Notes under the pieces: model-generated
Seen by the model: only the letters and a program-made list of their open reading frames with translations
Database searches by the model: none
Told to the model about the DNA's origin: nothing
Translations under genes and position numbers: made by a program
Part shown: piece after piece, positions 43,512 to 50,753 of the stretch
How the letters are laid out: each line of letters opens with the position of its first letter
Position numbering within the stretch: position 1 is the stretch's first letter
Source of the DNA: Bdellovibrio sp.
Lineage (GTDB): Bacteria > Bdellovibrionota > Bdellovibrionia > Bdellovibrionales > Bdellovibrionaceae
Length of the DNA stretch: 63,643 bases
Assembly: GCA_014376435.1 (NCBI GenBank)
Contig: JACMRL010000008.1
Span: 1 to 63,643 of the forward strand
Direction of reading: 5' to 3'

Positions 43512-44918
43512 ATGAAATCTCGAATTTTAGTTGTTGATGACGAAGAATCAATACGCGAATTTTTAGAAATTATGTTAAAAAAAGAAGGTTACGAAGTCAC
43601 CACGGCCGAAGATGGATTACGGGCAAAAGAAGTATTAAGTAAAAAATCTTTTGATATGGTTATTTCTGATATGCAAATGCCAAATGTAACGGGCATTGAA
43701 TTATTAAAGCACGTGAAAGAAAGTTACCCAGACGTGGTATTCATGATGATCACGGCATTTGGTACCACCGAAACCGCCGTCGACGCCATGAAAATGGGAG
43801 CTTACGATTACGTAACAAAGCCATTTAAAATCGATGAAGTCAGACTTAATATTGCGAATGCTTTACGCTCTAAAAATTTAGAGACTGAAGTTCGTGTCCT
43901 TAAAAAAGAATTAGTTAAAGAGTATTCATTTCAAAACATGATCGGAAATTCTGCGGCCATGCATACGATCTTTGATTTAGTAAAGCGCGTTTCGCAAGCC
44001 CCAACAAACGTGTTAATCACGGGCGAATCGGGAACAGGTAAAGAAGTTGTTGCTAAAGCAATTCATTATAACGGTCCTTTAAAAGATAAACCATTTGTGA
44101 CCATCAACTGCGGTGCGATTCCTGAGAATTTAATGGAATCAGAAATGTTTGGACATAAAAAGGGTTCATTTACCGGGGCCATCGCTGATAAAGTAGGTCT
44201 ATTTGAAGTGGCTGATGGTGGAACTCTATTTCTAGATGAGGTAGGTGAATTACCATTATCGATCCAGGTAAAATTACTTCGCGCGATCCAAGAACGAGTG
44301 ATTCGTCGCGTGGGTGCAACAGACGATATGAAAATAGATGTTCGTATTATTGCGGCTACAAACAGAAACTTAGAAGAGATGGTAACAAAGGGTGGATTCA
44401 GACAAGATTTATTTTATCGTCTAAACGTTATTAATATTCGTACTCCTGCCTTACGTGAAAGAACAGACGATATTCCGTTGTTAGCAAATTTCTTTTTACG
44501 TAAATACAACGATAAATTAAATAAGGCGATCTCGACCATTTCCACGGAAGCTATGGATATACTTAAAAAATATAACTATCCAGGTAACGTACGTGAATTA
44601 GAAAATATGATCGAAAGAACGGTGGCTTTGGAAGCGGGTTCGACAGTTTTACCAGAATCTTTACCTCCAATGGTTAATACAACTTCGGGCCGCAAGATGG
44701 CCTCTAGTAATGAAATTGAAATCGGGGATGAAGGGCTAGATTTAGATAAAGTAATGGGACAAATTGAAAAAGAATTATTAGTAAAAGCGATTCATTCCGC
44801 GGGTGGAATTAAAAAGAAAGCAGCTAAGCTTTTACATATTTCATTTAGATCGATGCGCTACCGTATTGAGAAGTATAATCTTGGTGTTGTGGGTGATGAC
44901 GAATTAGACGACGAATAG
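43512..44918 (+). CDS. pilR: Sigma54-dependent response regulator PilR
   Basis: 468 residues: receiver (phospho-Asp in MVISDMQMPNVTG), AAA+ domain with GESGTGKE, the sigma54-contact loop as GSFTGA, LFLDEVGEL, and a C-terminal Fis-type HTH (AAKLLHISFRSMRYRIEKYN). It activates pilin genes with sigma54 in other bacteria; no pilA is seen in this window. A bidirectional terminator follows. Confidence 0.94.
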   Translation: MKSRILVVDDEESIREFLEIMLKKEGYEVTTAEDGLRAKEVLSKKSFDMVISDMQMPNVTGIELLKHVKESYPDVVFMMITAFGTTETAVDAMKMGAYDYVTKPFKIDEVRLNIANALRSKNLETEVRVLKKELVKEYSFQNMIGNSAAMHTIFDLVKRVSQAPTNVLITGESGTGKEVVAKAIHYNGPLKDKPFVTINCGAIPENLMESEMFGHKKGSFTGAIADKVGLFEVADGGTLFLDEVGELPLSIQVKLLRAIQERVIRRVGATDDMKIDVRIIAATNRNLEEMVTKGGFRQDLFYRLNVINIRTPALRERTDDIPLLANFFLRKYNDKLNKAISTISTEAMDILKKYNYPGNVRELENMIERTVALEAGSTVLPESLPPMVNTTSGRKMASSNEIEIGDEGLDLDKVMGQIEKELLVKAIHSAGGIKKKAAKLLHISFRSMRYRIEKYNLGVVGDDELDDE

Positions 44919-44927
44919 AAATACGCA

Positions 44928-44953
44928 CACAGCTAGCTTAAAAACTAGCTGTG
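44928..44953. terminator. Bidirectional terminator between pilR and hpt
   Basis: 9-bp perfect stem CACAGCTAG (44928-44936) with CTAGCTGTG (44945-44953) around an A-rich loop, placed between the convergent genes and covering the stop codon of the minus-strand Hpt gene. Confidence 0.6.
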
Positions 44954-45304
44954 AAGTTCGTTAGAGCCTGGTTCGGAACTTGTTGGGTACTCTAATTGAA
45001 TATTTTTTAAATATTGTGGAAGGCTGTGCATTAATTTTGTCAACTTTTCATGATCTTGATCAGCGGCTAAAAGTTCAAACTGTTTTCCAACTTCACCTAA
45101 ATAATGAAACCCATAACTAGAGCACGCGCCTTTCCAGTTATGACCAATTTTTTTAAACTTTTCATAATCTTTTTCAACCAAGGCCTGATTCAAAATTTTT
45201 AAATCAAGGGTTTTATTTTTAAGAAAGCCAGGAATTAAATCAGCTAAAATCTCTTCGATTGCGATTTTATCGGAATGTTTTTCAACAAAATTCTGATTAA
45301 ACAT
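44945..45304 (-). CDS. Stand-alone Hpt phosphotransfer protein
   Basis: 119 residues from the ATG at 45304, which has GGAGG close upstream; the longer frame is unsupported. The helical Hpt motif KIGHNWKGACSSYGF gives the phospho-His (HxxKG). It relays phosphate between a hybrid kinase and a receiver. A sigma54-type promoter lies at 45350-45364. Candidate partners are the receiver protein encoded divergently and the CHASE hybrid kinase about 5.4 kb away. Confidence 0.88.
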   Translation of the reverse strand: MFNQNFVEKHSDKIAIEEILADLIPGFLKNKTLDLKILNQALVEKDYEKFKKIGHNWKGACSSYGFHYLGEVGKQFELLAADQDHEKLTKLMHSLPQYLKNIQLEYPTSSEPGSNELHS

Positions 45305-45349
45305 GATGCCTCCTTGAAAATATAAATTAAGTCTGAACCACAATAATAA

Positions 45350-45364
45350 GCAAGTCATATGCCG
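45350..45364 (-). promoter_or_regulatory. Sigma54 promoter for the hpt gene
   Basis: Minus strand CGGCAT-ATGAC-TTGC, matching the -24/-12 pattern TGGCAC-N5-TTGC with exact spacing. The predicted start is about 12 nt downstream, giving a short leader before the ATG at 45304. Confidence 0.7.
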
Positions 45365-45403
45365 CAAAACATCTTTGCGAGGAGTATCTTATTCATTATA
45401 AAG

Positions 45404-45420
45404 TGTAGAAATCTAACCCA
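45404..45420. promoter_or_regulatory. Weak copy of the 17-bp palindrome (candidate activator site)
   Basis: TGTAG-AAATCTA-ACCCA, with the same geometry as the perfect copies at 50420, 55739 and 56987 and two symmetric mismatches. It lies between the divergent sigma54 promoters, about 40 bp and 80 bp from them. Confidence 0.35.
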
Positions 45421-45499
45421 CACTTTCTAAAATGACCCATTGCTAGTCTGTTGTGCTGCATGAACAACAATCTATTCGTTTACAACCTAATGGTCCAGG

Positions 45500-45514
45500 T
45501 GGTCTCTGTTTTGC
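45500..45514 (+). promoter_or_regulatory. Sigma54 promoter for the receiver gene at 45551
   Basis: TGGTCT-CTGTT-TTGC with correct -24/-12 spacing, about 36 nt before the start codon. Confidence 0.7.
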
Positions 45515-45550
45515 GATGTAGCTATTGTAGAACATCGGATAAGGAGGGGT

Positions 45551-46018
45551 ATGGATGCGCTATCTTTTATAAAAAATGTCTCAGCAGAATCTAATAACAT
45601 AACTCAAATGAGTTTTATGCCTAAGAAAATTTTGGTCGTCGAAGATGATCGCAGTATGACTGTTTTACTCGGTAAAGCCATCTTGGATGTATTTTCAGAT
45701 GCAGAGATTCAGTGGGCTTCTAGCCTTGAGCAGGCGGTCACGCAGCTTATACAAAACACCGATATATCTGAAAAGGCGCCCTACGATTTAATCATCGCAG
45801 ACATTTTTTTAGAAGGTAACGGAACTGGTTTGGATCTATGGAAGGTATTAAGCGGTACTTACCCGAACATACCATTTATGGTTATCTCATCGATCTCTAA
45901 AGATCAGGTTTTAAACGCAGTTTCTGAAGAACAGAAAAAATCTTTAGTGTACCTAAAGAAACCATTTTTATTCGCGCAGTGTAAACAAAGTATCAGGAAT
46001 ATTTTGCTAGAAAAATAA
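45551..46018 (+). CDS. Single-domain response regulator
   Basis: 155 residues. One receiver domain from about residue 23: KKILVVEDDRSM, phospho-Asp in YDLIIADIFLEG, and Lys in VYLKKPF. The first ~22 residues are an extra extension; an internal ATG (MPKKILVV) could be the true start, although GGAGG lies just before 45551. No output domain, so it acts by protein contact or as a phosphate sink. The 114-residue gene follows in the same operon. Confidence 0.88.
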   Translation: MDALSFIKNVSAESNNITQMSFMPKKILVVEDDRSMTVLLGKAILDVFSDAEIQWASSLEQAVTQLIQNTDISEKAPYDLIIADIFLEGNGTGLDLWKVLSGTYPNIPFMVISSISKDQVLNAVSEEQKKSLVYLKKPFLFAQCKQSIRNILLEK

Positions 46019-46040
46019 TTTTCATGGAAAGGAAAAGGAT

Positions 46041-46385
46041 ATGGATAACAACTTAGATCAAAATACGCTTCTTAATTCCGAAGAGAAGCATCGGCAGATG
46101 GCGCGCTTAATTATACTTCGTTTGGCGGCAGCTTGGCTAGAAAAACAAAATTGGGTCTCATCACCTTACGGTGGGCAAAATCCAGTTCAAGATTTATTAT
46201 TTCAAGCTCAATTAGCCGCTAATCGTGTGTGGGAAGACTTTTTTGCTAGAGACCAAGATAGTTTCAACTGTGACGTTAGTGGCATAAAACATCAAATTTT
46301 ACAAATGAGCGAATTATCTCCTGAATTAAAAGAATTTTTTGAGCAAAAACTTTTTGATGATCGAGTTATTACCAGTACCGGCTAA
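46041..46385 (+). CDS. Conserved-looking small cytoplasmic protein
   Basis: 114 residues, unrecognised. Predicted helical, with Trp and Gln rich segments (AAAWLEKQNWVSSPYGGQNPVQDLL) loosely like DUF2934, but I would not assign it. Good GGAAAGG ribosome binding site and a 22-bp gap to the receiver gene, so both are under the sigma54 promoter at 45500. Confidence 0.6.
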   Translation: MDNNLDQNTLLNSEEKHRQMARLIILRLAAAWLEKQNWVSSPYGGQNPVQDLLFQAQLAANRVWEDFFARDQDSFNCDVSGIKHQILQMSELSPELKEFFEQKLFDDRVITSTG

Positions 46386-46400
46386 CGATTAGTTAGCGGT
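46376..46400. terminator. Hairpin between convergent genes
   Basis: GCTAAC/GTTAGC stem (46381-46397) extended by ACCG/GGT, overlapping both stop regions. No long T-run, so terminator function is tentative. Confidence 0.4.
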
Positions 46401-46949
46401 ATTTGGGTCATACTTCGTTTTTGAAGCCGAGTAATCGGAAGAGTTTGTTGTTGCTGAGTAACCAGAAGCCCTATAATTCGGATCATTTGGTTTTTCTGTC
46501 GAAGAAGTTGTTGGAGCTTCTGGTTTATTTCTTTCTTTAACGTAATTCATAACTTCGTTAATCAATACAGCGAATGTGTCTTCCAATGGACTGCTTTGGC
46601 GCGGAGGTGGAGCATGTGTTTGAAAAGCTGAAGCCGAAATAATAGATTTTGATCTTGGCCACAAAATAAAAATTAATACAGATAATGAAATAAATGACAA
46701 AATGGTTCCGCTAGTCAATAGAGCGGAAAAATAAACCATACCGCGTGTATCATACTGAGCAGAAGCTTCGAGTACGGAAATGATGATGCCAGCTGCTAAC
46801 AGAACGGCAAAGACAAATGACGCGACAACCATGAGTAAAGCCTTCCGGCTTTTATTAACAAGCTGCTGTACGACGGTGTAAATAGAGGCGCTAATTAAAC
46901 CTTCAAACTTGCGCGTAAAAGACCCAAATATTAAACTGAAAATTCCCAT
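46389..46949 (-). CDS. Small inner-membrane protein with disordered tail
   Basis: 186 residues. An amphipathic N-terminus (FSLIFGSFTRKF) precedes two membrane helices (ALLMVVASFVFAVLLAAGIIISVL and FSALLTSGTILSFISLSVLIFIL). The C-terminal ~75 residues are Ser/Thr/Asn/Pro-rich and disordered. The shape resembles stress-induced holin-like or YqjE-type membrane proteins, but there is no specific match. Probably co-transcribed with the two tiny genes upstream on this strand from the sigma54 promoter at 47498, though a weak hairpin (46977-46996) intervenes. Confidence 0.6.
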   Translation of the reverse strand: MGIFSLIFGSFTRKFEGLISASIYTVVQQLVNKSRKALLMVVASFVFAVLLAAGIIISVLEASAQYDTRGMVYFSALLTSGTILSFISLSVLIFILWPRSKSIISASAFQTHAPPPRQSSPLEDTFAVLINEVMNYVKERNKPEAPTTSSTEKPNDPNYRASGYSATTNSSDYSASKTKYDPNTAN

Positions 46950-46976
46950 CGAAATATCTCCTTGTCTTAAAAGAAA

Positions 46977-46996
46977 GTGGTTTCAAATAAAACCAC
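46977..46996 (-). terminator. Hairpin in the leader of the membrane-protein gene
   Basis: GTGGTTT/AAACCAC 7-bp stem with a 6-nt loop, followed on the minus strand by a T-rich stretch. Could attenuate transcription between the 56-residue gene and the membrane-protein gene. Confidence 0.4.
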
Positions 46997-47062
46997 GCAT
47001 AAAAAACCTCTATAAATTTAGCCGCGATCCATACGTGTGATTAAAGTAGCTTCCAAACTATC

Positions 47063-47233
47063 TTAGGCTTCGACACGAACATCATCATAAGTTGAAATTA
47101 ATAAAGAATCAGCATTTAAAAATTTTTTATCGATTGTTTTGGCTACATCTTTAAATTTACCGCTTACCGCTTCAGCTGGCTGATTCACAATCTGAGATGT
47201 TTGTTTTGCGATTTTTTGCGAATTCACTTCCAC
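47063..47233 (-). CDS. Tiny acidic/helical protein, 56 residues
   Basis: GTG start at 47233 with AGGAG six nt upstream; the translation begins MEVNSQKIAKQTSQIVNQ and ends YDDVRVEA. No signal peptide or membrane segment. Predicted mostly helical. Unrecognised. Same strand and probable operon as the 66-residue gene upstream. Confidence 0.6.
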   Translation of the reverse strand: MEVNSQKIAKQTSQIVNQPAEAVSGKFKDVAKTIDKKFLNADSLLISTYDDVRVEA

Positions 47234-47264
47234 TTAACACTCCTTTTAGAATTTTTTATATTGT

Positions 47265-47465
47265 TTAAGTTAATTGGTGTTCTGGCGGCAGTTGCTCTTC
47301 GTAAAGTTTATTTGGCATATCTGGCTCGTCTTGCACATCTGGCTTACTCGGCTGTACCGGCAGAGTTCTATTGTTCATATCACTACGTTTTTCTGGGGCT
47401 ACGCTTGCGCGAGGTTTTAATTTACTATCGCCGGGCGGGGAGATATCGATTTTTTGTTGAGACAT
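47265..47465 (-). CDS. Small disordered protein, 66 residues
   Basis: Starts at the ATG at 47465 with GGAGG upstream (MSQQKIDISPPGDSK). Pro, Asp, Glu and Lys rich with no hydrophobic core, so intrinsically disordered. First gene behind the sigma54 promoter at 47498-47512. Function unknown; its setting suggests a stress role. Confidence 0.6.
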   Translation of the reverse strand: MSQQKIDISPPGDSKLKPRASVAPEKRSDMNNRTLPVQPSKPDVQDEPDMPNKLYEEQLPPEHQLT

Positions 47466-47497
47466 AATTTCCTCCATAGTTGTGTATATTCGGTAGA

Positions 47498-47512
47498 GCA
47501 ACATGAATGCCA
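47498..47512 (-). promoter_or_regulatory. Sigma54 promoter for the 66-/56-residue gene operon
   Basis: Minus strand TGGCAT-TCATG-TTGC, a near-consensus -24/-12 element, about 35 nt before the ATG at 47465. Confidence 0.78.
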
Positions 47513-47643
47513 TTAGAAATTTTGCGCACAAGCCTCAGCTTTACAAGGCTATACAACATGAGTACAAATGCCCCCAATTTAATTATGTTTAGGTAAAAAA
47601 GCCCTACCAATTTTCCCTGGTTTGTTTTAAGAATGTCCTATCT

Positions 47644-47658
47644 TGGCACTTATGTTGC
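47644..47658 (+). promoter_or_regulatory. Sigma54 promoter for the sigma54 activator gene
   Basis: TGGCAC-TTATG-TTGC, a perfect match to the TGGCAC-N5-TTGC consensus. The downstream gene encodes a sigma54 activator, implying autoregulation; the leader is about 115 nt. Confidence 0.82.
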
Positions 47659-47735
47659 TTTTTGAGATAGATGCACAAGGATGATTTTATGGAGCTAATC
47701 AACTAGTGTAACGTAGAAACAGGCTACGTTTGACT

Positions 47736-47752
47736 TGGGGAAATAGTCTACA
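47736..47752. promoter_or_regulatory. 17-bp palindrome copy in the activator leader
   Basis: TGGGG-AAATAGT-CTACA, one mismatch from TGKGG-N7-CCMCA. It lies downstream of the activator's own promoter, so it might repress it, or serve the divergent promoter at 47498. Confidence 0.4.
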
Positions 47753-47770
47753 CACGCTAAAAGGGGAGTT

Positions 47771-49213
47771 ATGTTAAAAAAAGCAAAAATACTTATTATT
47801 GACGATGATCGTGACGTACAAGAAATAATCACTAGTTTCTTTAAAGTTCGCAACTATGAGGTTTTGCCTTATGATGACGCACAAAAAGCACTTGAAGATT
47901 TAAGCCAGCATAAAATTAGCTGTGACGTGATCATCACCGATCTAATGTTGCCGGGAATTTCAGGAATTGAGTTCACTCAAAGAATGAAAGCCTTAGGCAA
48001 TATAACTCCGATCATTCTAATCACGGCGAATAAAAAAGTTGAAGTAGCTGTAGAAGCGATTGCTTCAGGCGCTTATGATTTCGTAGTTAAGCCACTTCAC
48101 TTTCCACAATTATTAGTATCTGTTGAGCGCGCGCTTTATTTAACTCGCGTTCAAGAAGAAAATTCGACATTAAAAACAGTTGTGCAATTACAAGAAGGTC
48201 CAACCAGTCTTGAAGGCATTGTGGGTAAAAGCCAAGGCATTAAGAATGCTTTGGATTTGGCTCGCCGAGTTTCTAAATCAACGGCAAATATTTTAATTAC
48301 CGGAGAGTCTGGAACGGGGAAAGAAGTAATCGCGAAAGCAATTCATGCGATGGGAACTCGCAAAAAAGCACCATTTATTGCAATTAACTGCTCGGCTATT
48401 CCAGAAAATCTTTTAGAGTCTGAACTTTTTGGTCACGCAAAAGGGTCTTTCACAGGCGCATCTGATAAAAAAGTCGGTTTATTTGAAGAAGCCGAGGGTG
48501 GAACTTTATTTTTAGATGAAATCGGAGATTTAAACTTAGCTTTGCAGGCAAAATTATTACGCGTGTTACAAGAACGTAAAATTAAACGTATCGGTGAAAA
48601 TCAATACCGGCCGGTGAACGCACGTATTTTGTCAGCGACTCATAAAAACTTACGCCAAGAAATCGTCGCCAAGAAATTTCGTGAGGATTTATTCTTTAGA
48701 TTAAACGTTATTCCGATCTGGATTCCACCTTTACGCGAGCGTAGAGAAGACGTTTTACCTTTAGCAGAATTTTTCTTAAGAAAGTTTTCGGCGTTAAATA
48801 ATACGCGCCTTAAACAATTTTCGAAAGATGCTTTAGAATTTTTAATGAATAGTTCTTGGCCAGGAAATGTGCGCGAACTTGAAAATACGATTGAGCGGGC
48901 CGTTGTTTTAGCAAGTGGAGATGTGATTCGTTTAGAAGATGTTGTTTCAATCGGCCAAGATTCAGGCCTAGAAAAAGCTGAAGTCGGATTTAACTTTACC
49001 GGAACCGGAGCAAGTTCGAAGATCTTAACGGTTGAAGAGCTAGTTAATAAGTATGTACAACACGTTTTACAGCTAAACCACGGAGTTAAAGAAAAAACGG
49101 CGCGAGATCTACAAATTGATCGTAAAACATTATACAGACGCCTTCGAGAAATCGAAAGCGATGAGACCGCTGCGATCAATGGCGGCAGTGGTTCGCCTTC
49201 GGCGATGAACTAG
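47771..49213 (+). CDS. Sigma54-dependent response regulator of the stress island
   Basis: 480 residues. Receiver (phospho-Asp in CDVIITDLMLPGISG; VVKPLHF), AAA+ domain with GESGTGKEVIAKAIH, contact loop GSFTGA, LFLDEIGDL, and an arginine-rich sensor region, then a C-terminal Fis-type HTH (ARDLQIDRKTLYRRLREIE). It has no cognate kinase next to it; phosphate probably arrives through the Hpt proteins nearby. It lies at the centre of a group of sigma54 promoters including its own, so it is the prime candidate for their activator. A strong terminator follows. Confidence 0.93.
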   Translation: MLKKAKILIIDDDRDVQEIITSFFKVRNYEVLPYDDAQKALEDLSQHKISCDVIITDLMLPGISGIEFTQRMKALGNITPIILITANKKVEVAVEAIASGAYDFVVKPLHFPQLLVSVERALYLTRVQEENSTLKTVVQLQEGPTSLEGIVGKSQGIKNALDLARRVSKSTANILITGESGTGKEVIAKAIHAMGTRKKAPFIAINCSAIPENLLESELFGHAKGSFTGASDKKVGLFEEAEGGTLFLDEIGDLNLALQAKLLRVLQERKIKRIGENQYRPVNARILSATHKNLRQEIVAKKFREDLFFRLNVIPIWIPPLRERREDVLPLAEFFLRKFSALNNTRLKQFSKDALEFLMNSSWPGNVRELENTIERAVVLASGDVIRLEDVVSIGQDSGLEKAEVGFNFTGTGASSKILTVEELVNKYVQHVLQLNHGVKEKTARDLQIDRKTLYRRLREIESDETAAINGGSGSPSAMN

Positions 49214-49241
49214 TATTTTTCTAAGATACCGATTGTTATTG

Positions 49242-49275
49242 AAGCCTCTTTGTGAAAACTAAGAGGCTTTTTTTA
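49242..49275 (+). terminator. Rho-independent terminator after the activator gene
   Basis: 9-bp stem AAGCCTCTT (49242-49250) with AAGAGGCTT (49261-49269), followed by a run of T. Confidence 0.88.
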
Positions 49276-49301
49276 TTTTCAACTTCTTGTTTAGGCATAA
49301 A

Positions 49302-49336
49302 AAAACCGCGAAGTTCCTAGGGAAGTTCGCGGTTTT
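49302..49336. terminator. Bidirectional terminator
   Basis: 11-bp perfect stem AAAACCGCGAA (49302-49312) with TTCGCGGTTTT (49326-49336), A-run before and T-run within, between convergent genes. Confidence 0.8.
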
Positions 49337-49380
49337 GTAGGGGAGAGTTCGTCTGCGTTTATTTTTTTAACAAGACTTAT

Positions 49381-49665
49381 TTAAAATCTTTTTTTCTTCC
49401 AGTCTAAGATTTTGCTGAGAACGGTATTTTTAGCGGTTTTAATTGAAGCAAGTGAAGTTATTTCCTTAGCCTCGGAATAAAACTTACCACAAAAAGATTT
49501 AATATCGATAATCGTATGGTAAGTTCCATCGGCTAATTTATTTACGATCATGCTAACAGTTGAATCTGCCGGAGCTAAATCTTCAATCATTGATAAATGA
49601 GTCGTAAATGTTTGCTGATCGGCATAACTAGGGATGAAATGCTTGAATGATAATTCATTTTTCAT
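49381..49665 (-). CDS. Possible short HPF/RaiA-like ribosome-hibernation protein
   Basis: 94 residues from the ATG at 49665 with GGAG six nt before it. The pattern MIEDLAPADSTVSMIVNKLADGTYHTIIDIKS, then an Ala-rich helix and a basic DWKKKRF end, follows the beta-alpha-beta-beta-beta-alpha layout of short HPF/RaiA proteins that inactivate ribosomes in stress. The resemblance is by eye and moderate. Downstream of the receiver gene on the same strand, 124 bp away with a hairpin (49744-49764) between, so possibly one operon. Confidence 0.45.
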   Translation of the reverse strand: MKNELSFKHFIPSYADQQTFTTHLSMIEDLAPADSTVSMIVNKLADGTYHTIIDIKSFCGKFYSEAKEITSLASIKTAKNTVLSKILDWKKKRF

Positions 49666-49743
49666 CAATTGCTCCTTGGCTGGAATGTTGATTGTTTCAG
49701 TTAATCGGCTTTTGCAATTTTGCCGGGATAAAGTAGAGACCCG

Positions 49744-49764
49744 GGATTAAATGGGGTTTAATCC
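49744..49764. other. Hairpin between receiver and HPF-like genes
   Basis: 8-bp perfect stem GGATTAAA (49744-49751) with TTTAATCC (49757-49764), 5-nt loop, no T-run on the minus strand. It could be an RNA-processing or attenuation element within the operon. Confidence 0.45.
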
Positions 49765-49789
49765 TGAGCCTCTTTAGCTAAAAATTAAT

Positions 49790-50317
49790 TTATGCAGTTC
49801 CGAAACGATAAGTTGTTTCGTCTTCCATATAGCTACCGAAAGACTCAAGGATTGAACCAAGTGGTTGAGCCTTAGATACGAAACCTACATAGTTAAAATG
49901 CTTAGTTTTGCGCGGTGTACATTCATTCTTTTTTGAAGAAGAGAAGATCACCACCGGAACGCGCTGGCGGTCCCACTGAATAGGTAATGCGGGTTCAAGA
50001 CGTAAACCCTTTTCTGCTTGAACTAACGTCTCAGCGCCGTTAAGTGCGGGTAATTGCCAATCTAAGATGATCAAATCATAGAATTTTTCCGTCATGAAAT
50101 TCATGGCTTCAAAAGGATCTTGTGCAATATCGATTGTGCATGAATATTTTTGTTTTAATGAACGAGAAATCAAAGAGCTCATATCGGGATCATCTTCAAT
50201 CATTAGAATTCTTTTAGATTTTTTGTAGCTTTTAAATGCACTTTTAATTGTATTTAAATTTGGGCTATTAAATCGGCTTATCGGCAAAATCGTTACGTTT
50301 TCTACGGCAGCATTCAT
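49790..50317 (-). CDS. Single-domain response regulator with N-terminal extension
   Basis: 175 residues. The receiver domain begins near residue 35 (KRILMIEDDPDMSS) with phospho-Asp in YDLIILDWQLPALNG and conserved SSS and KA (FVSKAQP). The ~33-residue N-terminal extension is unusual. No output domain. Preceded by a sigma54 promoter at 50369-50383 and a perfect palindrome beyond it. Confidence 0.86.
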   Translation of the reverse strand: MNAAVENVTILPISRFNSPNLNTIKSAFKSYKKSKRILMIEDDPDMSSLISRSLKQKYSCTIDIAQDPFEAMNFMTEKFYDLIILDWQLPALNGAETLVQAEKGLRLEPALPIQWDRQRVPVVIFSSSKKNECTPRKTKHFNYVGFVSKAQPLGSILESFGSYMEDETTYRFGTA

Positions 50318-50368
50318 GCTATTCCCCTTGTAAATTTAGATTATTCATTAATCTATCCATTTAATAAT

Positions 50369-50383
50369 GCAACCAGAATGCCA
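50369..50383 (-). promoter_or_regulatory. Sigma54 promoter for the receiver gene at 49790-50317
   Basis: Minus strand TGGCAT-TCTGG-TTGC with exact spacing, about 52 nt before the start codon. Confidence 0.8.
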
Positions 50384-50419
50384 ATTTTAATTCGTATTAG
50401 TTTCTGCTTAAATAATATG

Positions 50420-50436
50420 TGGGGATATTTACCCCC
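50420..50436. promoter_or_regulatory. 17-bp palindrome, candidate activator site
   Basis: TGGGG-ATATTTA-CCCCC, 37 bp upstream of the -24 element of the promoter at 50369. It has the same GxGG-N7-CCxC geometry as the copies at 55739 and 56987. Confidence 0.55.
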
Positions 50437-50480
50437 TATTGTAGAAAAAACGCCTCGGGTTAGGGGCGCGATAGCCGTAA

Positions 50481-50753
50481 TTACATTTTTTTTAGATAAG
50501 ATTCAAAGCGGCTTAAGGCTGTCTTTAATTTTTCGACATCTTTTTTCAAAGCTTGGTTTTCCATTTCAATCGCAATTTTTGAAAGCTCGTCGAAACCGAA
50601 AGTGGAAGCATTGCCTTTAATTTGATGACCGACACGTTCTAAAACCTTAAAATCTAGTTTAGAAATGGCGGCTCGACAATCGGCCAGGTCTTGCTTACGG
50701 CGCTCTACATATTTAATAATTGCTTCTTCGGGGATATCGATTTTATCAGCCAC
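50481..50753 (-). CDS. Stand-alone Hpt protein partnered with the hybrid kinase
   Basis: 90 residues with the phospho-His motif VGHQIKGNASTFGF in a four-helix bundle. It overlaps the end of the hybrid kinase gene by 8 nt, so it is the immediate phosphate acceptor of that kinase and would pass phosphate on to separate receivers such as the sigma54 activator in this island. Confidence 0.9.
   Translation of the reverse strand: MADKIDIPEEAIIKYVERRKQDLADCRAAISKLDFKVLERVGHQIKGNASTFGFDELSKIAIEMENQALKKDVEKLKTALSRFESYLKKM

Noticed and set aside
48640..49179. 179-residue minus-strand frame opposite the sigma54 activator
   Set aside because: Composition-driven shadow of the conserved activator; similar antisense frames occur over the other regulators.
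49666..49789. Search for a separate sigma54 promoter before the HPF-like gene
   Set aside because: The best candidate (GGCAAAATTGC on the minus strand) has GG and GC elements too close; read-through from the receiver promoter is more likely.
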